64,000 bases of DNA from Stieleria varia (GTDB taxonomy: Bacteria > Planctomycetota > Planctomycetia > Pirellulales > Pirellulaceae), in NCBI RefSeq assembly GCF_038443385.1, contig NZ_CP151726.1, forward strand, positions 1,922,001-1,986,000, in the 5' to 3' direction. Made by a program: the position numbers and the translations under genes. Shown piece after piece: positions 19,464 through 27,626 of the stretch; position 1 is the first letter of the stretch, and each line of letters begins with the position of its first letter. Below the pieces are notes generated by a model. The model was not told the DNA's origin. It saw only the letters and a list, made by a program, of their open reading frames with translations, and made no database searches.

Positions 19464-19874
19464 TTACTCTGCTTGTGGGCTATTCTCGGGAGCATTGAGC
19501 ACCGTCACAACAAGGAGCACATTGCGATTCTCTTGGCTCTGTGCCCCAATGATTCTTGGTTCTCCGGTCAAGTACAGGTCTGTATTCTCGATGATGATGC
19601 GAGATAAAACGGAAAGGTCATCGTCGCCATTTAGAGATTCGCCGACGGTATATGCGATGTTAACTATCATCTTGCCTGACTTCACGCCCGTACGAATCTC
19701 AAGCGTCTCAGTTGCCTTCTGAGCAACATCAATCTCAAAACTCGGTCGGTATTCGGCAACATGAACGACGACTCGAACGGGCTCCTGGTTGCTCTCAGTA
19801 TCAGCAACGGCGTGTGAGATGAAAAATCAGAGGGCCAACACGACCAAGTGGATTCGTAATACAGGACCAGTCAT
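19464..19874 (-). pseudogene. Small secreted protein gene broken by an in-frame TGA
   Basis: From an ATG at 19872-19874 with an AAAGGG ribosome-binding site, the reading frame gives MTGPVLRIHLVVLAL, then TGA at 19827-19829, then FFISHAVAD and about 110 further coherent residues (EPVRVVVHVAEYRPSFEIDV, MIVNIAYTVGESLNGDD) to a stop at 19464. Replacing the TGA with a codon such as TGC would give a normal signal peptide and a 136-residue exported protein. No start codon follows the TGA until a GTG at 19685, which would leave only 73 residues. The protein family is not recognised. Confidence 0.65.
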
Positions 19875-20055
19875 AGCGAGGTTTCCCTTTGGGTATGGAT
19901 ACGGATTCTGTGGTCGCCGCGATGCTTCAACCACTTTTAGAAACTGAATTCGGACTCATGTGCATTCGTTCAATCGCCATCTCATCGAATCCAAATCCAT
20001 CGCCAGAATACCCACCGGACGGTGCAAATGAATGCCACTTTGTTGCGTCTGAATC

Positions 20056-20400
20056 GGCGGCGACGGCGGCGGAGAATCATTTCTGCAAAATTTTCCACCC
20101 GTAATCTTCTACCATTTCCGGCCTGAACTGAAAAAGATGACGGTCTAGTGCATCGTCCGGTCTTGATTCTGGGGTTAGCCGTTTTGGCGTTAGCCACGGT
20201 TGTGGCACGAAAACCGTGGCTAACGCCAAAACGGCTCATCTACCGAACCCACGTTCTAAGACTGGACGATGCACTAGCTTCGGTCTTGGCAGATCGGGTG
20301 AGGCGGTTCTTGATTGTTCAAGCCGCCTATATTCGCCACCCCTCCTTTTCCACGCTTAGAGAATAGACGATGAGGTCAAAAAGATGTGTTGGCAAGAAAA
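20056..20400. repeat. Interspersed repeat, copy A, interrupted by a palindromic insertion
   Basis: First of three related intergenic copies. It shares the segments ggagaatcat, attttccacccgtaatcttc, gattgttcaagccgc and agaatagacgatgaggtcaa with copies B and C. Between gatgacggt and cttcggtcttggc it carries the 133-bp element at 20145-20277 in place of the roughly nine bases seen in the other copies. Confidence 0.75.
20145..20277. mobile_element. MITE-like palindromic element
   Basis: 133 bp with matching ends: ctagtgcatcgtcc at the left and its reverse complement ggacgatgcactag at the right. Internally agccgttttggcgttagcc and its complement form a second inverted pair around a small loop, so the whole element can fold into one hairpin. 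It has no coding capacity and would have to be moved in trans. A partial match to its end (tgcatcgtccagtcttgatt) lies near 31661. Confidence 0.75.
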
Positions 20401-20533
20401 TCTGGGATCGGTATCAGCACGAGAATTTTTCTCCTTACTCGGAGCAGTACTGTGTATCAAGTAGATCCTCCAGACAAGTCCAGCAATCCGCATGCTTCAC
20501 GGGAAAGCAATACGAGCTCCGAAAACATGCCCT

Positions 20534-20578
20534 GTCGCCAGGGGTTTCGTCGCCAGGGGTTTCGTCGCCAGGGGTTTC
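20534..20578. repeat. 15-bp tandem repeat, three copies
   Basis: Three perfect copies of gtcgccaggggtttc, followed by a partial cgcc. It lies in the gap before the HDOD gene. No gene could be supported across it. Confidence 0.85.
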
Positions 20579-20722
20579 GCCTGCGGCTTGTTGAATGAGT
20601 TCCCTCATGAAAACTGATTTCGTTTGTCGCGGGGCGTTTTGCAGCACACGCTTCTCTCGGGAGGTCTTTAAGCGGGAAATTTGCTTGGCTTCGGTTTTGC
20701 GGTTACTAAGGATACACCGATC

Positions 20723-21589
20723 ATGCTGCATCGTGCGGAAGACAAGCGGCGACTGGGAAAGCTGATTCAGGATCATCTGAAAAGCCATCCCGAACTGCGG
20801 CCATTTCCAGAGGCTGTTACGCGACTGGTTTCGGCTTGCAGTGATGCTGAGACATCCAACAAGGAAATTGTATCCATCATCGCCTGTGATCCGTCGCTGT
20901 CGGTGAAGATCCTACGACTGGCCAATAGCCCACTGTTTTGTCCTTCGCGCGATGTAAAGAGCATCCTGCACGCGGTCGCATTGCTGGGCCGGCGGAAAGT
21001 CAAGTCGATCGCTATGTCCGCCGCCGCCGCTGACATCATTTCGCTGGGCGAAGGAACTGCCTTGCAGCGTCAACAACTTTGGAGTCACTCCGTCGGCTGC
21101 GCTGCCGTCGCAGGCTGCTTGGCCCAACGCGTCGAGCGTATCGAACAAGACAACGCATTCCTGGCCGGTATCTTTCACGACGTTGGTAAGTTGCTGTTTT
21201 TTGACGTCATCGGCAAGGAATATGAAGAGTTGACTTCATCGTTTCGGGGCGTTTCGCTAATCGATGAAGAAACGTTCCTGTTCGGTGCAACGCACGAGCA
21301 GATTGGCGTGTCCGCTGCGAACCTCTGGGGGTTACCTGACGAAATCCTGTGTGCGATCGGCTGGCATCACCGGCCGGAACAAAATCCGTTTAGCCATCCG
21401 CATGCAATGCTCATTTCGATCGCAAACGATCTTGCCAAAACGTGGGGCATCGGTTCACCGGCCATCCCCGAGCATGAACTGGATGAAAGCCTGCTCACTC
21501 AACTCGGGATTGCGAATGAGGATCTGTCGGAAATCCGAGACCTCTCGTTCCTGGCATATGAACAATCTTGCGACCTGTCGCCCGTCTAA
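20723..21589 (+). CDS. HDOD-domain signalling protein
   Basis: 288 residues from the ATG at 20723, with AAGGA about ten bases upstream; a TTG lies 14 codons earlier. HDOD features are visible throughout: the N-terminal IIACDPSLSVKILRLANSPL, HAVALLGRRKVKSIAMSAAA, GIFHDVGKLLFFD with the HD pair, and GATHEQIGVSAANLWGLP followed by IGWHHRP. HDOD proteins are regulatory relatives of HD phosphohydrolases and commonly act in signalling and motility control. The gene stands alone, flanked by repeat copies A and B. Confidence 0.9.
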   Translation: MLHRAEDKRRLGKLIQDHLKSHPELRPFPEAVTRLVSACSDAETSNKEIVSIIACDPSLSVKILRLANSPLFCPSRDVKSILHAVALLGRRKVKSIAMSAAAADIISLGEGTALQRQQLWSHSVGCAAVAGCLAQRVERIEQDNAFLAGIFHDVGKLLFFDVIGKEYEELTSSFRGVSLIDEETFLFGATHEQIGVSAANLWGLPDEILCAIGWHHRPEQNPFSHPHAMLISIANDLAKTWGIGSPAIPEHELDESLLTQLGIANEDLSEIRDLSFLAYEQSCDLSPV

Positions 21590-21777
21590 GGGACGAAAAA
21601 ACAGGACGGGTTTTGATTCGATCGGTTTTCGGTTGCTCAACGTTTGAATCTTCCAGGAACGGAGTTAGTCCCCAATTCCTGCACCGCCAGCTAAGGTAGC
21701 CTTTTGATCAATTTTGCTGGTACCCTGCTGGTCGGTTAATGCCCCCGAATCAAAGGATAGATTCATGGCCAAACGAC

Positions 21778-22034
21778 GAGAAGATTGTCGGCAGTGATTG
21801 CGGGGGCAAATCGTTTTCTACAGAATCTTCTACCCGTAATCTTCTACCGTTTGGGGACGGAAGAAAGAGTGACGCGGTAGTTTACGTCTTCCATTTTGGC
21901 AGATCAGTTGAGACGGTTCTCAATTGTTCAAGCCGCGTCTATTCCCCCTCACCTTTCTGCGTTCAGGGGACAGACGATGAGGCCAAAAAAAATGTGTGGC
22001 AACAAAATGAAGTGCTCGGGAGAAGACGCCTTGC
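21778..22034. repeat. Interspersed repeat, copy B
   Basis: Uninterrupted copy running from agaagattgtcggcag to agaagacgccttgc. It contains three spaced TTCTAC motifs, then gttcaagccgcgtctattcc and gttcaggggacagacgatga. It lies between the HDOD gene and the first oxidoreductase gene. The stretch 21590-21777 before it holds nothing recognisable. Confidence 0.8.
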
Positions 22035-22204
22035 ACACTTTATCTTTGCGTGTTTTGGCATCCAACAACACACAAAGACCTCCCAACCCGAACGTCTCAC
22101 CTCCTCCTTCAGCCCCTGAGTCAACCGAAGTACGATAGGGGCCGATATCCTTCTGGCTGTGTGCCCACGACACCTATTGCCTTTCCCTCGCCGAGAGCCG
22201 ACTC

Positions 22205-23581
22205 ATGAGCTTCACCATCAATCGTCGCAACGTTTTGAAGAGCACCCTGGGTTGGGGCGGAGCCGCCATGCTGGCCGGTCGTACCGAGCGTGCGTTTGGG
22301 TTTACCAATCCCAATGAACGCCCACGCATTGCGGCAGTTGGAACCGGAAGTCGCTGGTATCAAAAAGCCACGGGACGTGATTCCGAATACGGCTCGGCAC
22401 CTCGGATGCAGCAACTCGGTGACTACGTGGCGGTTTGCGATGCCGATCAGTATCGACTGGGCTTGGCCGGCGAAATTGTGACGCAGTGGACCGGGAACTC
22501 GCCGAAGAAGGTTGCCGACTACCGAGCCGTGATCGACGATCCGAACGTGGATATCATTCACATTTCGACGCCCGACCATTGGCACGCTAAGATCGCGATC
22601 GAAGCAATGCTGGCTGGGAAAGACGTTTATTGCGAAAAACCGATGACGTTGACAATCGAAGAAGGCCGGTTGATGAGTCGGGTCTGCAAAGAAACGGGAC
22701 GCATCTGCCAAGTTGGGACACAGCAACGCAGCAGCAAGGAGTTCCTGACCGCAATCGCGTTGATCCAAGCTGGTCGGCTGGGTAAAGTGACAAAAGCCAC
22801 CTGCAGCATTGGCGGGGCGCCGACGAGCCCCAGGATTCCGGCAACCGATCCACCCAAATCGCTCGACTGGAACTTGTGGCAAGGCCCGGCAGCCGACGTG
22901 CCATTTCGTTATTTGGCAGGCGACAACGGCGAGACTCAGAGTTGGTCGCGATGCCATTACGAATTCCGCTGGTGGTACGAATACTCCGGAGGAAAACTGA
23001 CCGACTGGGGCGCACACCACTGCGACATCGCCACTTGGGGATTGGGCAAAACCGAGACCGGACCGGTCTCAATCGATCCGGTGATGGCCGAGCACCCCGT
23101 GGAGTTTCGTGACGGATACCCGGTCGATGATTCACGCTACAACACGGCCACACGGTTCCTGATCCGCGCGAGCTTCGCGGACGGCAAACAGATCGAACTG
23201 CGTCACGATCAAGGCAACGGCATCATGTTCGAAGGCACCGAGGGACGGATTTTTGTAAACCGAGGTCGACTGACCGGCAAACCGGTTGAGGATCTCAAGT
23301 CCAATCCATTGCCGGGCGGCGCGTTGGAGGCGGTTTATCGCGACCGCGAGTTGACCGACCACTTCCTCAACTTCATCCTCGCATGTCAGGATCGCCAGGA
23401 TCCGATATCGGACGTGCACAGTCATCACCGAGCCCTATCCACTTGTCACTTGGCCGGAATCGCCGCACGCGTGGGACGCAAAATCCAATGGGACCCCGAG
23501 GCCGAGAAAGTCGTGGGTGATCCGCTGGCACAAAGCTTCATTGCCCGCGAACGCCGCAAGGGGTTTGAGATTGAGATGTAG
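22205..23581 (+). CDS. Tat-exported Gfo/Idh/MocA oxidoreductase
   Basis: 458 residues. A twin-arginine signal (INRRNVLKSTLGWGGAAML) is followed by a Rossmann domain starting RPRIAAVGTGSRW, the HISTPDHWHAKI segment and CEKPMTLT, the conserved EKP dehydrogenase motif. The C-terminal domain has LTDWGAHHCDIATWGLG and EGTEGRIFVNRGRL. The family carries out NAD(P)-dependent redox or NAD-assisted hydrolytic chemistry on sugars or inositols. Tat export of these proteins is common in planctomycetes. The specific substrate is unknown. It is followed by another member of the family 138 bp downstream, so the two probably act together. Confidence 0.92.
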   Translation: MSFTINRRNVLKSTLGWGGAAMLAGRTERAFGFTNPNERPRIAAVGTGSRWYQKATGRDSEYGSAPRMQQLGDYVAVCDADQYRLGLAGEIVTQWTGNSPKKVADYRAVIDDPNVDIIHISTPDHWHAKIAIEAMLAGKDVYCEKPMTLTIEEGRLMSRVCKETGRICQVGTQQRSSKEFLTAIALIQAGRLGKVTKATCSIGGAPTSPRIPATDPPKSLDWNLWQGPAADVPFRYLAGDNGETQSWSRCHYEFRWWYEYSGGKLTDWGAHHCDIATWGLGKTETGPVSIDPVMAEHPVEFRDGYPVDDSRYNTATRFLIRASFADGKQIELRHDQGNGIMFEGTEGRIFVNRGRLTGKPVEDLKSNPLPGGALEAVYRDRELTDHFLNFILACQDRQDPISDVHSHHRALSTCHLAGIAARVGRKIQWDPEAEKVVGDPLAQSFIARERRKGFEIEM

Positions 23582-23719
23582 GCTTGCCCTGGACTGCCCA
23601 AAGTTTCGTATTGACACGTCTTTTTGTTACCACTGTCTTGTTCCACATTCGCTTTCAGTCGTTTTCGTTAAGCTAGTACCGTTCGTGGTTGTACGTTTGT
23701 CTCGGGAGAAAAAGAACAG

Positions 23720-24934
23720 ATGAAGCGTAGAAGTTTTCTCGCCGTATCGACGACGGTGATGGCCACATCGGTGTTTGCAAATCCCGCCGCACAAAGGATG
23801 CGGGTTGCCATCATTGGCGACACCGGACGGGGCAACTATGGGCACGGCTTAGACTCCATGTGGCTCAAGGTGCCCGAAGCCGAAATTGTCGCGGTCGCGG
23901 ATCCGAACGCATCAGGTTTGAAAAAAGAACTTCAGAAGTTGAACGTCTCCAATGGGTTCGATGACTACCGGCAAATGCTGCAAGAGGTACGGCCAGATGT
24001 CGTTGCCGTGTGCCCCCGTCACGCGGACCAGCATCACGACATGACATTGGCAGCGATCAAAGCAGGTGCGCGTGGAATCTACACTGAGAAACCGTTTTGT
24101 CGAACACCAGCGGAAGCCGATTCGATATTGGCAGCCTGTCGGCGCCACAATGTCAAACTGGCCGTAGCCCATCGCAATCGATACCACCCGACACTGCAAA
24201 CCATCGACCGGCTGATCGCCGATGGCCGGATCGGCCGGCTGCTAGAGATCCGCGGACGTGGCAAGGGTGACCATCGCGGAGGTGTCGAGGATTTTTGGGT
24301 ATTGGGTTCCCACGTGTTGAACTTGATCCATTATTTCGGCGGTGAACCCAGGTCTTGTTCTGCCGTGTTGCGTCACAATGGTCGGCCCGTTGTGAAAAGC
24401 GATGTGCGTGAGGGCGGCGAGGGATTGGGGCCGATGGCGGGTGACGAACTGCATGTGCGCTATGAAATGTCGAGCGGCGTCATCGCGTACTTTGACTCCA
24501 TCGCGAATGATGGGACGCAGGGCGAGGGGTTTGGTTTGCAACTGATTGGCAGCCAAGGCATCATCGCAATTCATTGTGATCGAGAACCCTTGGCCCACTT
24601 GTGCTTAGGAAACCCGTTTCAGACGAACGATCAGCCACGTCAATGGGTTGCAATCTCAACCGCAGGTCCGGGAGTGCCCGAGCCACGCAAGGATTTGAAT
24701 GAAATGATTGCCCACCACGGCTTGCCAGGTCGCGACTTGATCGAGTCGATTCGGGAAGATCGCAAGCCGATTTGTGATGCGTTTCAAGGCGCAGCCACCG
24801 TAGAAATGATTTGCGCGGCGTTTGAGTCCCACCGGCGGCAAGGTGTCGCTGTTGAGCTCCCCTGTACCGAGCGGGGAAACGCGTTGAATCACTCGGCTGC
24901 TTCGCACGCAATCCCGTCAAACTCGGCCGACTGA
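23720..24934 (+). CDS. Gfo/Idh/MocA oxidoreductase with twin-arginine signal
   Basis: 404 residues. MKRRSFLAVSTTVMATSVFA is a short Tat-like signal. The Rossmann domain reads MRVAIIGDTGRGNYGHG, then VAVCPRHADQHHDM, and TEKPFCRTPAEAD holds the EKP motif. The HRNRYHP segment and VLGSHVLNLIHYFGG are typical of the C-terminal half. A CGGGAG ribosome-binding site precedes the ATG. It forms a same-strand pair with the upstream family member. The two differ enough in sequence not to be a recent duplication. Substrate is not determinable. Confidence 0.9.
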   Translation: MKRRSFLAVSTTVMATSVFANPAAQRMRVAIIGDTGRGNYGHGLDSMWLKVPEAEIVAVADPNASGLKKELQKLNVSNGFDDYRQMLQEVRPDVVAVCPRHADQHHDMTLAAIKAGARGIYTEKPFCRTPAEADSILAACRRHNVKLAVAHRNRYHPTLQTIDRLIADGRIGRLLEIRGRGKGDHRGGVEDFWVLGSHVLNLIHYFGGEPRSCSAVLRHNGRPVVKSDVREGGEGLGPMAGDELHVRYEMSSGVIAYFDSIANDGTQGEGFGLQLIGSQGIIAIHCDREPLAHLCLGNPFQTNDQPRQWVAISTAGPGVPEPRKDLNEMIAHHGLPGRDLIESIREDRKPICDAFQGAATVEMICAAFESHRRQGVAVELPCTERGNALNHSAASHAIPSNSAD

Positions 24935-25251
24935 GTTTTCGTTTTAAGAGCAAAGGCTTGTCCGGTTGGCACTCAGGTGAGAAAAATCCCAATTGGCAAC
25001 TCCGCTAAATTCCAATACCGGGGAGCTGCTGTCCAGGTAGAGACTCGTGCTTCTGAAAGTCGGCCTGGCAGCGGGGACAGGCTTGGTTTTCGGTTTTCAG
25101 CTCGAGTCTCTTTGTGATCGCCGCTGCATCGGACTGGTACGATCTGAAGTTCTCGAATCGCATCTTCGTCCGGCGAGCCAAGACGGTCGTATTCATCACG
25201 AAGTTCGCGCCATTGAGTTGGCCAATTGCGAGTTGGTAGAAGATGACAGGT

Positions 25252-25511
25252 AGAAGATTGTCGGCAGCGACTGCGGAGGAGAATCGTTTTCTACAAAATT
25301 TTCTACCCGTAATTTTCTACCATTTTGAGTCTGAAGAAAAAGGTGACGAACTGAGAAAGGTGACGGGGTAGTTTGCGTCTTCCGTCTTGGCGAATCGGGT
25401 GAGACTGTTCTCGATTGTTCAAGCCGCACTTATTCCCCCGTTACCTTTTCTGCGTTCAGGGAATAGAAGATGAGGGCAAAACAATGAAGAGCACGGGTGA
25501 AGACGCCTTGC
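25252..25511. repeat. Interspersed repeat, copy C
   Basis: Copy running from agaagattgtcggcagcgac to gaagacgccttgc, the closest match to copy B. It shows the regular TTTTCTAC series (three copies spaced about 13 bases). With copy B it brackets the two oxidoreductase genes. The stretch 24935-25251 before it holds no gene that could be supported. Confidence 0.8.
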
Positions 25512-25636
25512 GTACAAACCAAAAAGGCGCAGGCATGAATGGCACGGACTTAATCGCTAAGCTGCTGTGGCGCAACGATCTCGGTTCGAATTGCGAGGCG
25601 TTTGCATCAGCTTGTACTTCTTTGGTCGTCGCTTGA

Positions 25637-25866
25637 GTTCTCTTGGCTCTTGGCGACCAGGCCGGTTGAAGTGGACCGCGTGGGTCAACACGCCGCTATC
25701 GGAAACTGAACTGGCTGCGGTGCGCCTGTCCGCCCAGCGGGACAATTCGTTGGGGGGCGAAGGCTGGGGCGATTCGACGGCACGTCGGCTCCATCTGGAA
25801 TCAACCATGCGTCCACGAGGTCGAAAGCGGGTCAGGTTCCCCAAACCCGACATCAAACAGGCCTGA
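25637..25866 (+). pseudogene. C-terminal fragment of a RAYT (REP-associated) transposase
   Basis: The frame ending at 25866 reads RPGRLKWTAWVNTPLSETE, then RLSAQRDNSLGGEGW and ARRLHLESTMRPRGRKRVRF. These match the C-terminus of the complete RAYT at 33609-34301 (RLSAQRGKPLGDEGW, RRLHLESTMRPRGRKRVRF). The HUH and tyrosine part is absent, so it is a truncated copy. The stop lies inside an aggcctgacacctttg sequence resembling the inverted repeat that flanks the intact gene. Confidence 0.8.
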
Positions 25867-26031
25867 CACCTTTGATTTTACACCTTTGATTTTAACAGAA
25901 GTCCTTTTCTGGGATTCTCGGGAAGGATACCGTCTCTCGATTCGTTGACTTGATGTGGGAGTTCTGAAACGAATCTTCTGTCACTTCTAAGCTGAGGAAA
26001 CAGGTCGCTATCGCTCATGGTTGTTGCAATA

Positions 26032-26072
26032 AACACGACAAACACGACAAACACGACAAACACGACAAATAC
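26032..26072. repeat. 10-bp tandem repeat, about four copies
   Basis: Units of aacacgacaa between the RAYT fragment and the gene at 26259. No gene could be supported from 25867 to 26258. Confidence 0.85.
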
Positions 26073-26258
26073 GGCGGACCGTTCGCGTGTGCGTCGCGTC
26101 GAACTGGATTTCCCCTGACGGCAACTCCTCCCATTTGCGTTTTTTTCTACTTTATGATCTTCATGGAACACCAGATCTTGACCAGAATCTTGTTGTACGA
26201 GGATCACTAAACACAATCCAATCAGAACCGTGTGGCTCTGGAAACTGAAAGCAAAATA

Positions 26259-27518
26259 ATGTCGCAATTGCACCATCAATTGATCGCAGCCATTCTGATC
26301 CTTCTATCGCCGGGACTTTCCACGATTGCATTTGCGGATGACCCATCGGGGAATTCTCTGAAAGAGTTTGTCAGTAAGGTCTGCGATTTTCAGATCGATA
26401 TGGCAGCCGATCCGGAGCATCAATCAAGTAACCCCACATCCAATCAAGTGAATCACATGTTCAGGTCGGGCATCCCTGGGGTGGGAATCTACATGGTGCA
26501 ATTCAACTTTGAGCCCGCTACCGAAAAGAGTGCGTTAACCGCTGAGCAATGGGAGAAAACTGGCAAAGAGTTTGCGAAGGAAGTGGAGACGGGTTTCGGC
26601 GCGACAATTAGTCAGCAAAAAGTCGTTGCTCACCAGGGAATGATTGGCTACGAAATCGTTTTTGATATTCCCGCACAACCAGGTTTCTCGGGTCGAATAC
26701 GCTTCTTCAATGTGCTGGCGGGGGAGCAAAAATCCAGACTGTACACCCTCACGACGATAGGGAAATCTGAATTCATGAAATCGAAGAATGTCGGTCAATT
26801 CTTCCAATCGTTCAAGACTCTGTCGCCGGCGACAGCAGCCAAACCGCCTGAGAAATCATCGACAGACTCGCTAAAGAGGTTCGTGAGCAAGGTATGCGAT
26901 TTTCAGATCGATATAGCAGGCACCCCGGAGCATCTGTCCAGCGATGTAACGTCCAGTCAAACGGATCACGCGTTCAGAACGGGCAGTCCAGAGGCGGGAT
27001 TCTACGTGGTGCAGTACAACTTTGCCCCTGTCGCCGAGGAAGGCGCGGGAACGGCCGAGTATTGGAAGGAAAATGGCGCCGCGTTTGCGAAGAAAGTGGA
27101 GACCGGTTTCGGAGCAAAAGTCAGCAAGCGAGGTGTCGTTGTCCACCAGGGTATGACAGGCTATGAGCTCTTCTTCGATGTTACCGCACAGCCGGGTACC
27201 TCAGGTCGAATGCGTCTATTCAATGTGATGTTAGAGGATCAGAAATCCGTACTGTACAACCTCATGACGATCGGAAGCTCTGAGTTCATGAAATCAAAGA
27301 ACATTGACCAATTCTTTCAATCATTCAAGCTACTCTCGCCAAAGACGGCAGCATCGCCCGCTAAGAAGTCATCGACAGATTCGCTGACGAATGAGAAACC
27401 AAAACCCCCGTTACCAACGACTGCAAATCTGACGACGTCCAAAGCTCAGTCTCGCAGATCGAACAACGCAACGAAAACAACTCGTGAACAAGCCGTTGAG
27501 AAATTGAAGGCTTTCTAG
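26259..27518 (+). CDS. Exported protein with two tandem homologous domains
   Basis: 419 residues from the ATG at 26259, which begins a good signal peptide (cleavage after TIAFA); a GTG lies nine codons upstream. The mature protein has two copies of a ~165-residue domain. Copy 1 reads LKEFVSKVCDFQIDMA and KSEFMKSKNVGQFFQSFK; copy 2 reads LKRFVSKVCDFQIDIA and SSEFMKSKNIDQFFQSFK. A Ser/Lys/Thr-rich tail follows. The family is not recognised. The duplication appears recent at the protein level and is followed by a larger exported repeat protein on the same strand. Confidence 0.8.
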   Translation: MSQLHHQLIAAILILLSPGLSTIAFADDPSGNSLKEFVSKVCDFQIDMAADPEHQSSNPTSNQVNHMFRSGIPGVGIYMVQFNFEPATEKSALTAEQWEKTGKEFAKEVETGFGATISQQKVVAHQGMIGYEIVFDIPAQPGFSGRIRFFNVLAGEQKSRLYTLTTIGKSEFMKSKNVGQFFQSFKTLSPATAAKPPEKSSTDSLKRFVSKVCDFQIDIAGTPEHLSSDVTSSQTDHAFRTGSPEAGFYVVQYNFAPVAEEGAGTAEYWKENGAAFAKKVETGFGAKVSKRGVVVHQGMTGYELFFDVTAQPGTSGRMRLFNVMLEDQKSVLYNLMTIGSSEFMKSKNIDQFFQSFKLLSPKTAASPAKKSSTDSLTNEKPKPPLPTTANLTTSKAQSRRSNNATKTTREQAVEKLKAF

Positions 27519-27626
27519 TCACGACATGAGCGGGTAATTGCCCTGCTGATCAAATTCACATTGACCTTCAACGCGTCGTCGCCACACAGATCACGCGCTG
27601 TCAATCATTGAAAAAAGTACTTGGCT

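Noticed and set aside
22121-23020. 299-codon minus-strand frame over the first oxidoreductase
   Set aside because: Antisense to a gene with clear Tat and Gfo/Idh/MocA motifs.
25005-25199. Possible small protein with CPRC on the minus strand
   Set aside because: Another frame of the same stretch (QWRELRDEYDRLGSPDEDA) looks equally protein-like; it may be a remnant, but no gene could be supported.
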